Assembly (NCBI RefSeq): GCF_018127785.1
Contig: NZ_CP072390.1
Span: forward strand, 930,001 to 994,000
From: Prevotella scopos JCM 17725
GTDB lineage: Bacteria > Bacteroidota > Bacteroidia > Bacteroidales > Bacteroidaceae
Length of the DNA: 64,000 bases
Direction: 5' to 3'
The notes beneath the pieces are model-generated. The model was given only the letters and a program-made list of their open reading frames with translations. It was not told the DNA's origin and did not search any database. Shown in pieces: positions 17,882-28,497 of the stretch (its first letter is position 1; every line of letters starts with the position of its first letter). A program made the position numbers and the translations under genes.

Positions 17882-17889
17882 TATCTTTG
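17882..17889 (+). promoter_or_regulatory. -7 box of the IS256-like transposase
   Basis: TATCTTTG inside the element, 17 bases before the ATG at 17906. Confidence 0.4.
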
Positions 17890-17905
17890 TTTTATTTATA
17901 TTTTT

Positions 17906-18836
17906 ATGGCAAAAAATCTGCTTTTATTGTGGCTCAAAATCGACTATAAAACGTGGTCATCTTAATGGTAGTCAACGCTGGTATTGTAAGTGCTGTAAGA
18001 GGAGCTTTGTTGGACATAATCGCCTTACCAATACCATTGTCAATAATCGTTATTCCAAGGGTAATCTAACAGTCAAAGATCTATCAGAGGAGTACGGAGT
18101 TTCAACCAGGACAATTTATAGAAAACTCACCAAATCTTATAAAGAAGAACTTCCCAACCTTCTTGTTCGCCCTGTAGTGGTTTTAATGGATGCCACCTAT
18201 TGGGGACGTAATTTTGGTGTCGTTATCATGAAGGATTCATTGTCTGGTGATGTACTTTGGTTTAAGTTTATCAATAGGCATGAACGTCTTGAAGACTATA
18301 AGGAGGGCATAAGCTACTTGGAGTCACTTGGGTATACCATTCAAGGGCTTGTATGCGATGGTTTTAAGGGACTTAGGCAAGCTTTTCCCAATTATAAATT
18401 CCAATTATGCCAGTTCCATCAAGTAATGACTATAAAGACAAAACTAACTTCAAGACCCAAGCTTGAGGCTTCAAAAGAACTGCTTGAATTATCCAAGATG
18501 TTATGTCATACGGACAAGGAGTCCTTTATTGGGGCTTTAAAGGAATGGTACACCAAGTGGGAGGATTTTCTTAAGGAACGGACAACAACAGAAGATGGAA
18601 AATCACATTATACTCATAAAGCTCTACGTAGTGCTTTTTTGAGCCTTAAAAGGAATATGTCGTCATTGTGGACATACTATGATTACCCTGAATTGAAGAT
18701 GCCAAATACAAACAATGCCATTGAATCACTCAATGCAGATTTAAAGACAAAATTGAACCTACACAAGGGGATCAGTATGGAAAGAAGAAAGATCTTCATC
18801 CAAGACTTTATAAAGTCCCATTCTCCTAAGAAATAA
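17906..18836 (+). pseudogene. IS256-like MULE transposase, frame off by one at the start
   Basis: The frame from about 17910 to 18836 encodes about 306 residues: a zinc ribbon (CFYCGS and CKCCKRSF), a helix-turn-helix with VKDLSEEYGVSTRTIYRKL, and a MULE/IS256-like DDE core with MDATYWG, GLVCDGFKGL plus CQFHQV, and a Glu in NNAIESLNADLKTKL. The only sensible start, ATG at 17906, is followed by a run of six A (17911-17916); from ATG the frame is wrong, and one A fewer gives MAKICFYCGS. So the gene is either inactive, read by slippage on the A run, or carries a sequencing error. An internal ATG at 18177 would give only the catalytic part (219 residues). Confidence 0.75.
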
Positions 18837-18927
18837 AAGGGGAATGGGAGATTTTAAGCACATTTTTGTCACATAAGAGAAAACGACGCTAAAATAAGCA
18901 CACTTTTGTCACATAAGCCAAAATTTT

Positions 18928-19192
18928 ATATATTGAGATGTCTTTTTGTAGCTCTATATGTTGATATGAGGTTTTTCGGGGCTTCCTGGGTCTTGCATAG
19001 GCATGAAATCCCCCACCCAAACCAATGAGGAATGTGAGAATCATAAAGACATGCTGTTTATTCAAGGAAAACTTCAGAGTAAAGTGACAGTAAACTAAAT
19101 TTAAATCATTTTTGTATGATATGACTCACAATAGACCTGTTACTTGGAAATATCATACCTTCATCTAAAATCGAAGAATTAATTATATTAAT
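18928..19192. other. Non-coding region between the IS and groEL
   Basis: No gene seen. The sequence continues the pre-insertion intergenic region of the IS target. Confidence 0.4.
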
Positions 19193-19228
19193 GAAAAAGG
19201 AAGACACCTTTCGATGCCTTCCTTTTAT
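19193..19228 (-). terminator. groEL terminator
   Basis: Hairpin AAGGAAGaC / GcCTTCCTT with a short loop and A/T runs on both sides, 27 bases past the groEL stop; it could work in both directions. Confidence 0.75.
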
Positions 19229-19254
19229 CTATAATGTGTTTGAATATACATGTA

Positions 19255-20937
<1,683 letters not shown>

Positions 20938-20994
20938 TCATTTCTAAGTATCTCTTTTTTATAAAAGCTGTTTTCTTTTAGGAAAAATATGTGC

Positions 20995-21264
20995 TTAGCC
21001 AACAACTGCTAGCACGTCACTCTGACGCATGATTAAATATGTCTCTCCATCATTCTCAAGCTCAGTACCAGCGTACTTGCCATAGAGAACCTCATCACCA
21101 ACTTTCAGAATCATCTCTTCTTCCTTTGTACCATTACCAACGGCTACCACCTTACCACGTTGTGGTTTTTCTTTGGCAGTATCTGGGATAATAATACCAC
21201 CAACTTTCTCTTCTGCCTGTGCTGGAAGCACGAGGACTCTGTCTGCTAAAGGTTTAATTGTCAT
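20995..21264 (-). CDS. groES: GroES co-chaperonin
   Basis: An 89-residue Hsp10 forming the heptameric lid of GroEL. Typical features are [20 protein letters not shown] at the start, the mobile loop around residues 17-33 ([15 protein letters not shown]), and the EYG-like [15 protein letters not shown] near residue 60. It is the first gene of groES-groEL. No CIRCE element (TTAGCACTC-N9-GAGTGCTAA) is visible; instead an 11-bp dyad sits 50 bases upstream. Confidence 0.97.
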   Translation of the reverse strand: MTIKPLADRVLVLPAQAEEKVGGIIIPDTAKEKPQRGKVVAVGNGTKEEEMILKVGDEVLYGKYAGTELENDGETYLIMRQSDVLAVVG

Positions 21265-21314
21265 AATTGTTATGTTTTAAGATTTTAATTTCCAATTCCT
21301 TTACGACCTATAAA

Positions 21315-21360
21315 AAGTCGTTTTGCCTTACGTTATACGAAAACTATGCCAAAACGACTT
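21315..21360 (-). promoter_or_regulatory. Dyad upstream of groES
   Basis: AAGTCGTTTTG (21315-21325) and CAAAACGACTT (21350-21360) form a perfect 11-bp inverted repeat around 24 bases. On the groES strand the loop contains TAGTTTTC, one base off the -7 consensus, and the stem is followed by TTTTT. It could be an operator around the promoter, a 5' leader hairpin or an attenuator. A second inverted repeat (ACTGACAG / CTGTCAGT, about 21361-21399) lies next to it. Confidence 0.45.
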
Positions 21361-21437
21361 ACTGACAGTTGTAAAAACATTATCTGACAACCTGTCAGTT
21401 TATTCATAGTAATTAAACTAAAACCAAAATAAAAAAC

Positions 21438-21445
21438 TATCTTTG
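21438..21445 (+). promoter_or_regulatory. -7 box of the AlkD-like gene
   Basis: TATCTTTG on the plus strand, 41 bases before the ATG at 21487. No clear -33 TTG. Confidence 0.5.
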
Positions 21446-21486
21446 CAACTGACAATGAATAATGGTAAAACAACAAATGACTTACT

Positions 21487-22194
21487 ATGACGCAGATTAA
21501 TAAAACCATAACACAAGAACTCCAATCACTTTCAAATGCTGAGAAACGAGAGATCTTTCCAAAATTTTTCAAGGCAGGCAAAGGACAATACGGAGAAGGC
21601 GATCGTTTCTTAGGCGTTACCGTACCTAATATCAGAACGATTGCCAAACGGCACAAAGAGATTTCACTTGAAGAAATAAGAGAGTTGCTAGAGTCAGAAT
21701 GGCACGAAGTGCGTCTTTGCGCCTTAATTATTATGGTAGAAACCAGTAAGAAAAAAGATGAGACCTTACGACAGAAACTATTTGACCTCTATCTATCGCA
21801 AACCAATCATATCAACAATTGGGATCTCGTTGACTTATCTTGTCACCACATTGTTGGTGAATATCTGCTCGACAAGTCACGTGATATTCTTTATCAGCTT
21901 GCTCAAAATCGATTATTATGGGATAATCGTATTGCGATTGTATCAACTTACGCCTTTATCCGCAAAGGACAATTAGAAGATACCTATGCGCTGAGCGAAT
22001 TGATGATGCATCATCCACACGACTTAATGCACAAGGCAATTGGTTGGATGCTACGTGAAGCGGGGAAGCGAGATTCCGACCGCCTTTACGATTATATTAT
22101 GAGCCACAGAGCAGATATGCCACGCACCATGCTACGTTATGCAATAGAGAAGTTCTCACCCATAGAACGTTCTATTCTCATGAAGCGTGCCTAA
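21487..22194 (+). CDS. DNA alkylation repair protein, AlkD-like HEAT-repeat glycosylase
   Basis: A 235-residue all-helical protein of the AlkD/AlkC superfamily, which removes bulky or cationic alkylated purines without base flipping. Residues 30-60 hold GDRFLGVTVPNIRTIAKRH and the later HEAT repeats contain INNWDLVDLSCHHIVGEYL (near 110-130), matching the conserved Asp/Trp patch of AlkD, and AIGWMLREAGKRD near 185. Length is normal for the family. It is divergently placed from groES and probably monocistronic. Confidence 0.9.
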   Translation: MTQINKTITQELQSLSNAEKREIFPKFFKAGKGQYGEGDRFLGVTVPNIRTIAKRHKEISLEEIRELLESEWHEVRLCALIIMVETSKKKDETLRQKLFDLYLSQTNHINNWDLVDLSCHHIVGEYLLDKSRDILYQLAQNRLLWDNRIAIVSTYAFIRKGQLEDTYALSELMMHHPHDLMHKAIGWMLREAGKRDSDRLYDYIMSHRADMPRTMLRYAIEKFSPIERSILMKRA

Positions 22195-22429
22195 CATCTA
22201 TCTTTTCTTCCCCCACCCCATCACGCATTTGCTAGGGCATAATACTTTGAAATAATAAGCTACTAGTTATGTAGAAGATGAAAGGAGAAAGAAATATAGA
22301 CAAGAAAATGATGTTGATTATTAGGGTAGAAATAAGGAATTAATTTAAACGTGAAGAAGTTAAGAACAAACAACAAGCTAAACGCTCATAATTCACAACA
22401 CAAAATAATAAAATATCCTATATTTTTCT

Positions 22430-22437
22430 TACCTTTG
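22430..22437 (+). promoter_or_regulatory. -7 box of the nucleotidyltransferase gene
   Basis: TACCTTTG on the plus strand, 40 bases before the ATG at 22478. The rest of the intergenic region 22195-22429 is AT-rich with no gene. Confidence 0.5.
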
Positions 22438-22477
22438 CATTCAGAACATAATATTAATTTAACGATAGAAAAAGAAA

Positions 22478-23389
22478 ATGAAACCTACATTATTACTTCT
22501 TGCGGCAGGTATGGGAAGCCGCTACGGCGGGCTGAAGCAGCTCGATGAGCTAGGACCTAATGGTGAGACCATTATGGACTATTCTATCTATGATGCTATT
22601 CAGGCTGGATTTGGAAAGATTGTTTTTGTTATCCGCAAGGATTTCGAGGAGCAGTTCCGTAGTCAGGTTCTGTCAAAGTATGAGGGTCATATCCCTACAG
22701 AACTTGTCTTCCAAAGCATCGATGCATTGCCTGAAGGGTTCAATGTTCCAGAAGGGCGTGAGAAGCCATGGGGTACGAACCATGCTGTATTGATGGCTTT
22801 ACAAGTTATCAGAGAGCCTTTCTGCGTTATCAACTGCGATGATTTTTATAATCGTGACTGCTTCAAAGTAATAGGTAAGTTCCTTGCTGACCTTCCAGAA
22901 GGTTCTACAAATAAGTATGCAATGGTTGGTTTCCGCATAGGTAACACGCTGAGTGAGAATGGTACTGTTGCTCGTGGTATCTGCTCAACTGATGCTAATG
23001 GTAACCTTACGACAGTTGTTGAACGTACAGAGATTGAACGCCGTGATGGTGAAATCAAGTATAAAGACGATAATGGAGAGTGGGTTGCTGTTGATGAGAA
23101 CACTCCTGTATCTATGAATGTATGGGGCTTCACACCTGACTACTTCGACTATAGTGAGGCTTACTTCAAGGAATTCCTCTCTGATCCAAAGAACATGGAG
23201 AACAAGAAGTCTGAATACTTCATTCCATTGATGGTAAACAAACTCATCAACGATGGCACATCAACAGTGAAAGTACTTGACACTACCAGTAAGTGGTTTG
23301 GTGTAACTTACGCAGCCGACCGCCAGGGTGTGGTTGACAAGATTCAGTCACTAGTTGACGAGGGTGTATATCCTGCTAAATTGTTCTAA
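22478..23389 (+). CDS. Sugar nucleotidyltransferase (NTP_transferase family)
   Basis: A 303-residue cytosolic enzyme with the signature LLLLAAGMGSRYGGLKQL at residues 5-22 (GxGxR binding of the NTP), a CDDFYNRD metal-binding segment near residue 115, and NVWGFTPDYFD near 215. It should join a sugar-1-phosphate to a nucleotide, giving an activated sugar for cell-envelope polysaccharide or salvage. The exact sugar is not fixed by sequence. It stands alone between a repair gene and a phosphoesterase, followed by a large hairpin. Confidence 0.87.
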   Translation: MKPTLLLLAAGMGSRYGGLKQLDELGPNGETIMDYSIYDAIQAGFGKIVFVIRKDFEEQFRSQVLSKYEGHIPTELVFQSIDALPEGFNVPEGREKPWGTNHAVLMALQVIREPFCVINCDDFYNRDCFKVIGKFLADLPEGSTNKYAMVGFRIGNTLSENGTVARGICSTDANGNLTTVVERTEIERRDGEIKYKDDNGEWVAVDENTPVSMNVWGFTPDYFDYSEAYFKEFLSDPKNMENKKSEYFIPLMVNKLINDGTSTVKVLDTTSKWFGVTYAADRQGVVDKIQSLVDEGVYPAKLF

Positions 23390-23395
23390 CACATA

Positions 23396-23471
23396 ACCCC
23401 TGCCTGGGTACTACCTCCGCATACATTCTTCGAAATCCTTCAAGGTGTAAGACGGATATTCAGGCAGGGGT
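23396..23471. terminator. Large hairpin after the nucleotidyltransferase
   Basis: ACCCCTGCCTG (23396-23406) pairs exactly with CAGGCAGGGGT (23461-23471) around a 54-base loop. No strong T run follows, so it may be a transcript-end structure, a processed RNA or a small repeat rather than a simple terminator. Confidence 0.5.
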
Positions 23472-23549
23472 CTATATTTCTCTCACTTGTACACACTATG
23501 GCATAATTGCCAAACAACTTTCAAACACTCATCAAAGCTCATTGCTATA

Positions 23550-24587
23550 ATGGAATTAAACCTACTGAATAAAGAAGAACTTGCAGCACTTCGCAACCTT
23601 CTCTCCAATGCAAAAAACATCGTAATCTGTGCTCATAAATCACCTGATGGTGATGCAACAGGTTCGTCGTTGGCGTGGATGCATTATCTAAACCAAATTG
23701 GCAAGGCAAACGTTAAGGTATGTATGCCTGATGCAACACCTGATTTCTTGCATTGGCTCCCAGGACATAATTCCGTTATTCGTTATGATAGACGACCAAA
23801 GGAGGTTGAGAAAGTTTTCAAGGAGGCTGACCTCGTTTGCTGTCTCGACTTCAACCAAAGTTCACGTGTTGATGCAATGCAAGGAGTTTTGGAGGCTTCA
23901 ACAGCTCTTCGTCTGCTCATTGATCATCATTTAGAGCCTGAGACGAACAATGCACTGACAATTTCTCATCCTGAAATGTCAAGTACATGTGAGATTGTCT
24001 TCCGCCTGATTAGTCAGTTAGATGGCTACGAGAAGATGACAACCCAATGTGCATCCTGCATTTATTGTGGTATGATGACCGACACAGGTGCCTTCACCTA
24101 TAATTCGTCACGCCCAGAGATATTCTATATTATCGGTCAACTTCTTGCAAAGAATATTGATAAGGACGAGATTTATAACCGTGTATTCCATAACTATTCT
24201 ACCAACGCTCTCCGTCTCCGAGCTCACATTATTCTCAACAAGATGAAAGTAATTGAGGAGTTACACGCATCCTATTATACAGTAACAAAGGAAGAAATGA
24301 CACAATTCCATTTCATTAAAGGTGACATGGAAGGGCTTGTAAATATTCCACAACAGATTAAAGGACTAAAACTAAGTATATCTTTGCGCGAAGACACTGA
24401 GAAGCCAAAGACCATCCTCGTGAGTCTCCGTTCATGCAACGGATTCCATTGTCAACCAATGGCAGCAAAGTTCTTTAATGGCGGAGGGCATGCTGACGCC
24501 TCTGGAGGCAAATTAAATTGCACCATCGAAGAAGCTGAACAAATCGCCATCAAAGCAATATTATATTATAAGGAAGAGTTGAAATAA
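23550..24587 (+). CDS. DHH-family phosphoesterase (NrnA-like)
   Basis: A 345-residue protein of the bifunctional oligoribonuclease/pAp phosphatase type. The DHH domain has HKSPDGDATGSS near residue 30, LDFN near 110 and LIDHHLEP near 135 as manganese ligands; the DHHA1 domain ends with FNGGGHADASGG near 320. It degrades nanoRNA, cyclic-dinucleotide products or 3'-phosphoadenosine phosphate. I chose ATG 23550 (MELNLLNKEE); an upstream ATG at 23487 would add 21 residues (MYTLWHNCQTTFKHSS) unlike the family. Confidence 0.87.
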   Translation: MELNLLNKEELAALRNLLSNAKNIVICAHKSPDGDATGSSLAWMHYLNQIGKANVKVCMPDATPDFLHWLPGHNSVIRYDRRPKEVEKVFKEADLVCCLDFNQSSRVDAMQGVLEASTALRLLIDHHLEPETNNALTISHPEMSSTCEIVFRLISQLDGYEKMTTQCASCIYCGMMTDTGAFTYNSSRPEIFYIIGQLLAKNIDKDEIYNRVFHNYSTNALRLRAHIILNKMKVIEELHASYYTVTKEEMTQFHFIKGDMEGLVNIPQQIKGLKLSISLREDTEKPKTILVSLRSCNGFHCQPMAAKFFNGGGHADASGGKLNCTIEEAEQIAIKAILYYKEELK

Positions 24588-24646
24588 GCAGAGAATCATC
24601 TCTACTCTACACTATCCTCCTCACCATATAGATTTAACCACACATC

Positions 24647-25156
24647 ATGAACATTTTAGAACTCTCTCAAAAACGTTTTTCCGTACGTAAATACAGTGAC
24701 ATTCCTGTGTCAGAAGAGGACTTAAGTTATATCCTTGAGGTGACACGTATGGCACCATCAGCTGTCAATAAACAGCCATGGAAATTTGTTGTCATAAAGT
24801 CAGAAGAGTCACAAAAGAAACTTCATGAATGCTACAATCGTGAATGGTTCAAGTCAGCACCACTTTACATCATCTGTATGCGTGAGGTTGAGAAGAACTG
24901 GATCCGGTCAGAGGATAACAAGCAGCATGGTGATATCGATGTGGCCATTGCAACTGAACACCTATGCCTAGCTGCCACTGAACGTGGTTTAGGCACTTGT
25001 TGGGTATGTAACTTCAATGTTGCCAAACTGAAAGAGACCTTTCCATATCTAGGTTTTGAGCCAGTTGTCATCGTACCTGTTGGTCACCTTGCTGACGACT
25101 GTCCAACGAATGAGAAGAAAAGAAAGCCACTAGAAGAAATAATAGACATCATTTAG
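24647..25156 (+). CDS. Nitroreductase-family flavoprotein
   Basis: A 169-residue FMN enzyme. The N-terminus RFSVRKYSD (residues 10-18) is the usual phosphate-binding RxSxRxf motif, followed by MAPSAVNKQPWKFVV near residue 35 and GLGTCWVCNFN near 115. It likely works as a dimer reducing quinones, nitro compounds or flavin with NAD(P)H. It lies 59 bases after the DHH gene on the same strand and may be cotranscribed. The substrate is unknown. Confidence 0.9.
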   Translation: MNILELSQKRFSVRKYSDIPVSEEDLSYILEVTRMAPSAVNKQPWKFVVIKSEESQKKLHECYNREWFKSAPLYIICMREVEKNWIRSEDNKQHGDIDVAIATEHLCLAATERGLGTCWVCNFNVAKLKETFPYLGFEPVVIVPVGHLADDCPTNEKKRKPLEEIIDII

Positions 25157-25450
25157 TCCGTAAGGAAATCTTCGTTACCAGTAAATAATTAGTCATAAGT
25201 TTATTAATAAAAGCTTGAAATAAAGATTTATAATGGTAATCATAAATAACTTCTTCATCCTTTATCAGATAAACAGATAGTAAACATCTTCTTAAACATT
25301 ACTAATATAATACAGGACTTGTTAGTAAAAAGGTTGACACAAGCTGAAGATAACAAGTTACAAAGTGTCAATCATATTTGAAACTTAAATTATTAAACAT
25401 AAAAGCAGAAGAAGAATCTGCATATTATCATTTAAATTCATAAATAAATT
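25157..25450. other. AT-rich non-coding gap of 294 bases
   Basis: No gene, hairpin or convincing promoter box seen on either strand. Confidence 0.3.
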
Positions 25451-25828
25451 ATGCGTATTCTGGGAAACATCATCTGGTGGATATTTGGCGGATTAGAGGC
25501 TGCTATCGGTTATTTTACAGGTAGTTTAGCACTTGCCATCACCATTATCGGCATACCAGCTGCAGTACAAACATTCAAGCTCGGACTCTTGTGTCTATGG
25601 CCTTTTGGGGCAGAAGTGAGAGAAGGAGAAAGTCTTTCAGGCTGTATCACCATTCCACTCAATATCATTTGGATAATCTTTGGTGGTTTTTGGGCATGTC
25701 TTACCCACATCTTCTTTGGACTACTTCTTGCCATCACGATTATAGGTATTCCTTTTGCAAAGCAACACTTTAAAATGGCAGGTCTGTCCCTTGCTCCATT
25801 TGGTAAAGATGTTGAACTTCACCTTTAG
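25451..25828 (+). CDS. YccF-domain inner-membrane protein
   Basis: A 125-residue membrane protein made of two homologous YccF units. The repeats NIIWWIFGGLEAAIGYFTGSL (near residue 5) and NIIWIIFGGFWACLTHIFFG (near 70) are each followed by a second helix ending in AITIIGIP (about residues 30-37 and 93-100), then a short soluble LxLxPFG segment. Four membrane helices are expected. The family is widespread but of unknown function. Length and pattern are normal. Confidence 0.88.
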   Translation: MRILGNIIWWIFGGLEAAIGYFTGSLALAITIIGIPAAVQTFKLGLLCLWPFGAEVREGESLSGCITIPLNIIWIIFGGFWACLTHIFFGLLLAITIIGIPFAKQHFKMAGLSLAPFGKDVELHL

Positions 25829-25885
25829 TTCAAAGATTAAAATAAAGGTATTTTAAAAACATTTGAATTAAATTCTTTTAATTCC

Positions 25886-25916
25886 TTGGTAGAACTATTA
25901 AAAGTCAGTATCTTTG
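25886..25916 (+). promoter_or_regulatory. Promoter of the WG-repeat gene
   Basis: -33 TTG (25886-25888), 20-base spacer, -7 box TATCTTTG (25909-25916). It overlaps a TTG codon at 25914 that would otherwise be taken as the start, so the real start must be downstream. Confidence 0.6.
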
Positions 25917-25940
25917 GCAAAAACAAAGGAGAAAAAGCCC

Positions 25941-26606
25941 ATGATTACGCAAGACAACTTCAACCAGGAATATGCTGACCCTATAGAGGAACAGCAAATC
26001 CGCCATTTCGTGTGCATGGAGATGGGACGACAGATTCACAGATACATCAAAGCAATGCACGGCAGCAAACAACAGATGTTACGCTTTGAAGAGCATCTGA
26101 AAGACCTACCTATGAAGGAAAAGGAGGCTGCTATTGCACGATACATCGACTTAAACCGCAAGGCTATCAAAGGATTAGACATGAAGATTGTCTTAGCTCG
26201 TGCGATGGCAAACTACTCTGACACCTTCGATTACCTCGTAACATTGGTCAACGATAAACGAAAGATGGTGAAGTATCTGAACCTTATACGTGAGATTTAC
26301 ATTCAGTATCATGAGGTTATCGAACGAAAAGGGAAGTTTGGTATTCTCGATCACAGAGGACGTACACTCGTTGAACCGAAGTATGAGTTCCTTCGTACTT
26401 GTTATGTCTATGTTGACGACTTGCGAACAATGCCACTCATAGCACAAATTGATGGGAAGCTTGGCTTAATACTCCCTGACGGGAAGGATACCATTGTGGC
26501 ACCATTCGTCTATGATAGTATTTCGTTGAGAGACGAACCACCTTACTTTGAAGCAAAGAGAGGAAACAAGAAAGTTCTGCTTAACACAGATGGTGAAGAG
26601 CAATAG
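25941..26606 (+). CDS. WG-repeat-containing protein of unknown function
   Basis: A 221-residue protein from ATG 25941, preceded by AAAGGAG ten bases upstream, an unusually clear Shine-Dalgarno for this genome. A TTG at 25914 is excluded because it lies in the promoter. Residues 1-115 are helical and charged, with no recognised family. The C-terminal part has two WG/KWG-like repeats: GKFGILDHRGRTLVEPKYEFL near residue 135 and GKLGLILPDGKDTIVAPFVYD near 180, typical of Bacteroidota beta-repeat proteins. No signal peptide, so cytosolic. An IS1182 element is inserted 16 bases after the stop and probably replaced its terminator. Confidence 0.75.
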   Translation: MITQDNFNQEYADPIEEQQIRHFVCMEMGRQIHRYIKAMHGSKQQMLRFEEHLKDLPMKEKEAAIARYIDLNRKAIKGLDMKIVLARAMANYSDTFDYLVTLVNDKRKMVKYLNLIREIYIQYHEVIERKGKFGILDHRGRTLVEPKYEFLRTCYVYVDDLRTMPLIAQIDGKLGLILPDGKDTIVAPFVYDSISLRDEPPYFEAKRGNKKVLLNTDGEEQ

Positions 26607-26622
26607 ATTAGAAAAGAGGGTG

Positions 26623-28477
26623 TGTCAAAATGTACACATCCTCTTTTTTATGCACAAAGCCCCGACTTTCTCAAGCCAGGGCTTTGCTATTTCCTAAAGT
26701 TTTTGTACCTTTAGGCATACAAAAAATCTCATTATGGCAAAGGTACACTTTCGTTCTTACATACACAAGAAAATGATTCTTTTTCCTCAAAGAATCGATA
26801 AGGATATCGCAGAAGATGACCCTGTTCGTCTTTTAGATGCCTTGGTGGATAATCTTATGTTGGATAATGTCTACAAACTTTATAAACCCAGTGGTCGCAA
26901 GCCTTATCATCCACAAATGATGCTCAAGGTGATTCTTTACGCTTACATGAATAATATCTATTCCTGCCGTCGTATAGAGTCGCTTCTCAAGCGTGACATT
27001 CATTTCATCTATCTGGCAGGATATGAGCAGCCTGATTTTATTACCATCAATCGTTTTCGTAATCGTGTGAAAAAGGAAATCAACAATATATTCACACAAG
27101 TCGTATTAATACTTGCAGCCAAAGGTTTGATAAGTCTTGACGTTGAATATATTGACGGCACAAAAATAGAATCGAAAGCCAACAAGTATACCTTCGTTTG
27201 GAAGAGAACCGTGGAAAAGAACCGCACCAAGTTGCAGGAACAAATACGCACACTCTTGCTTCAGGTTGATGATGTCATAGCGCAGGACAATGCCGCTAAA
27301 AAGAAGGTATTGAGTTCACTGCAGCTCTGCTCGATGAGATATCCGAGGAATTGAACAAGTCTTTGGAATCAATCCCTAAACCTAAGACAAAAGAAGAGAA
27401 GCAGGCTGTTAGAACCAAGAAAAAACAGCTTAAAGAGCTTGAGAAGAAACGTAATAAACTCCAGGAGTATGACCAACACCTTGAGATTATGGGAGAGAGA
27501 AACTCCTACAGCAAGACCGACCCTGATGCCACGTTTATGCACATGAAGGAGGACGCTATGCGGAACGGACAGACTAAGCCTGGATATAATCTGCAGATAG
27601 CAACGGAGAACCAGTTCATCACCGACTTTGCACTCTATGCCAATCGTACCGATACACTCACACTACCTTCTTTCTTGGAGTCCTTCAAATCACGCTATCA
27701 TCGTTATACCAAGACAGTCGTAGCTGATTCAGGGTATGGCTCCGAGGAGAACTATCTGTTCATGGACGTACATAATATGGAAGCCTATGTGAAGTATAAC
27801 TACTTCCATAAAGAGCAGCGTCCACGCCACACACCTAACCCATTCAGTCCCGCAAGCCTTTATTATAATAAGGAACAGGATTTCTACGTCTGCCCTATGG
27901 GACAGCATATGAAGCGTATAGGCATGAAGCGTTCCCTAACCTCTAACGGATTCGTTACTTACAGCGTACGTTATCAGGCAGAACGCTGTGATGGTTGTCC
28001 GTTGAGAGGCTCATGTTTTAAAGCAAGAGGGAACAGAATTATAGAAGTAAATCACCAACTACAGCACTATAAACAAAAGGCACGGGAACTACTGACCTCG
28101 GAAGAAGGCATCAAGCATCGAGGACGAAGGTGCATAGAACCTGAAGCTGTTTTTGGACAAACAAAATATAATAAAGCCTACAAGAGATTTAGGCATTTTG
28201 GAAAAGACAAGGTCAATATGGACTTTGCCTTCTTCGCTATTGCCTTTAATATAGGGAAAATGTGTAGAAAAACCAATCTCAAGGAACTAAAAGCCGTTAT
28301 GGAGCTACTTTTAGTCACCTTCAGATGCTGTATACAAGTTTATATAGGTTATTTAAAGCCCAATAAATCATTTTATATGAAATTAGCAGCATAGCCGCAG
28401 TAAATAATGAATTATGTGGTAGACAAGGTAAAGGAAGAATAAAAAAGAGGATGTGTCCATTTTGACACACCCTCTTT
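26623..28477 (+). mobile_element. IS1182-family element, about 1.86 kb
   Basis: Long terminal inverted repeats of about 36 bp with one mismatch start AAAGAGGGTGTGTCAAAATG at 26623 and end at 28477. Each terminal repeat is itself a hairpin (GAGGGTGTGT with ACACATCCTC), which may stop outside transcription. No clean target duplication found. Confidence 0.85.
26734..28394 (+). pseudogene. IS1182-family transposase split by a frameshift
   Basis: Two frames (26734-27354 and 27351-28394) together make one transposase of about 550 residues. The first has the DUF772 domain (YHPQMMLKVILYAYMNN near residue 65, DVEYIDGTKIESKANKYTF near 145); the second has VVADSGYGSEENY, the Cys-rich YVCPMGQHMKR / CDGCPLRGSCF and the C-terminal RRCIEPEAVFGQTKYN with the catalytic Glu. 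The break is near 27307: one base more in GCTAAAAAGAAGG gives continuous EFTAALLDEISEELNKSL. It could be dead, or a sequencing error; no good -1 slippery heptamer is present. Confidence 0.85.
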
Positions 28478-28497
28478 GATATTACAATGTAAACAAT

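Larger units (their letters stand above)
17830..18919 (+). mobile_element. IS256-like (IS1249-type) element, 1090 bp, with target duplication
   Basis: Ends GGCCTATATGACAAAAATG and the complement of GGCTTATGTGACAAAAGTG form inverted repeats of about 25 bp. An 8-bp direct repeat AAAATTTT flanks it (17822-17829 and 18920-18927). At the right end the terminal motif TAAGCACATTTTTGTCACA occurs twice, at about 18854 and 18895. It carries one transposase with a frame defect. Confidence 0.85.

Noticed and set aside
21265..21440. CIRCE element for HrcA before groES
   Set aside because: No TTAGCACTC-N9-GAGTGCTAA pattern; only different dyads are present.
27295..27310. Programmed -1 frameshift in the IS1182 transposase
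   Set aside because: The sequence TAAAAAG lacks the A AAA AAG slippery form and the family normally has one frame.
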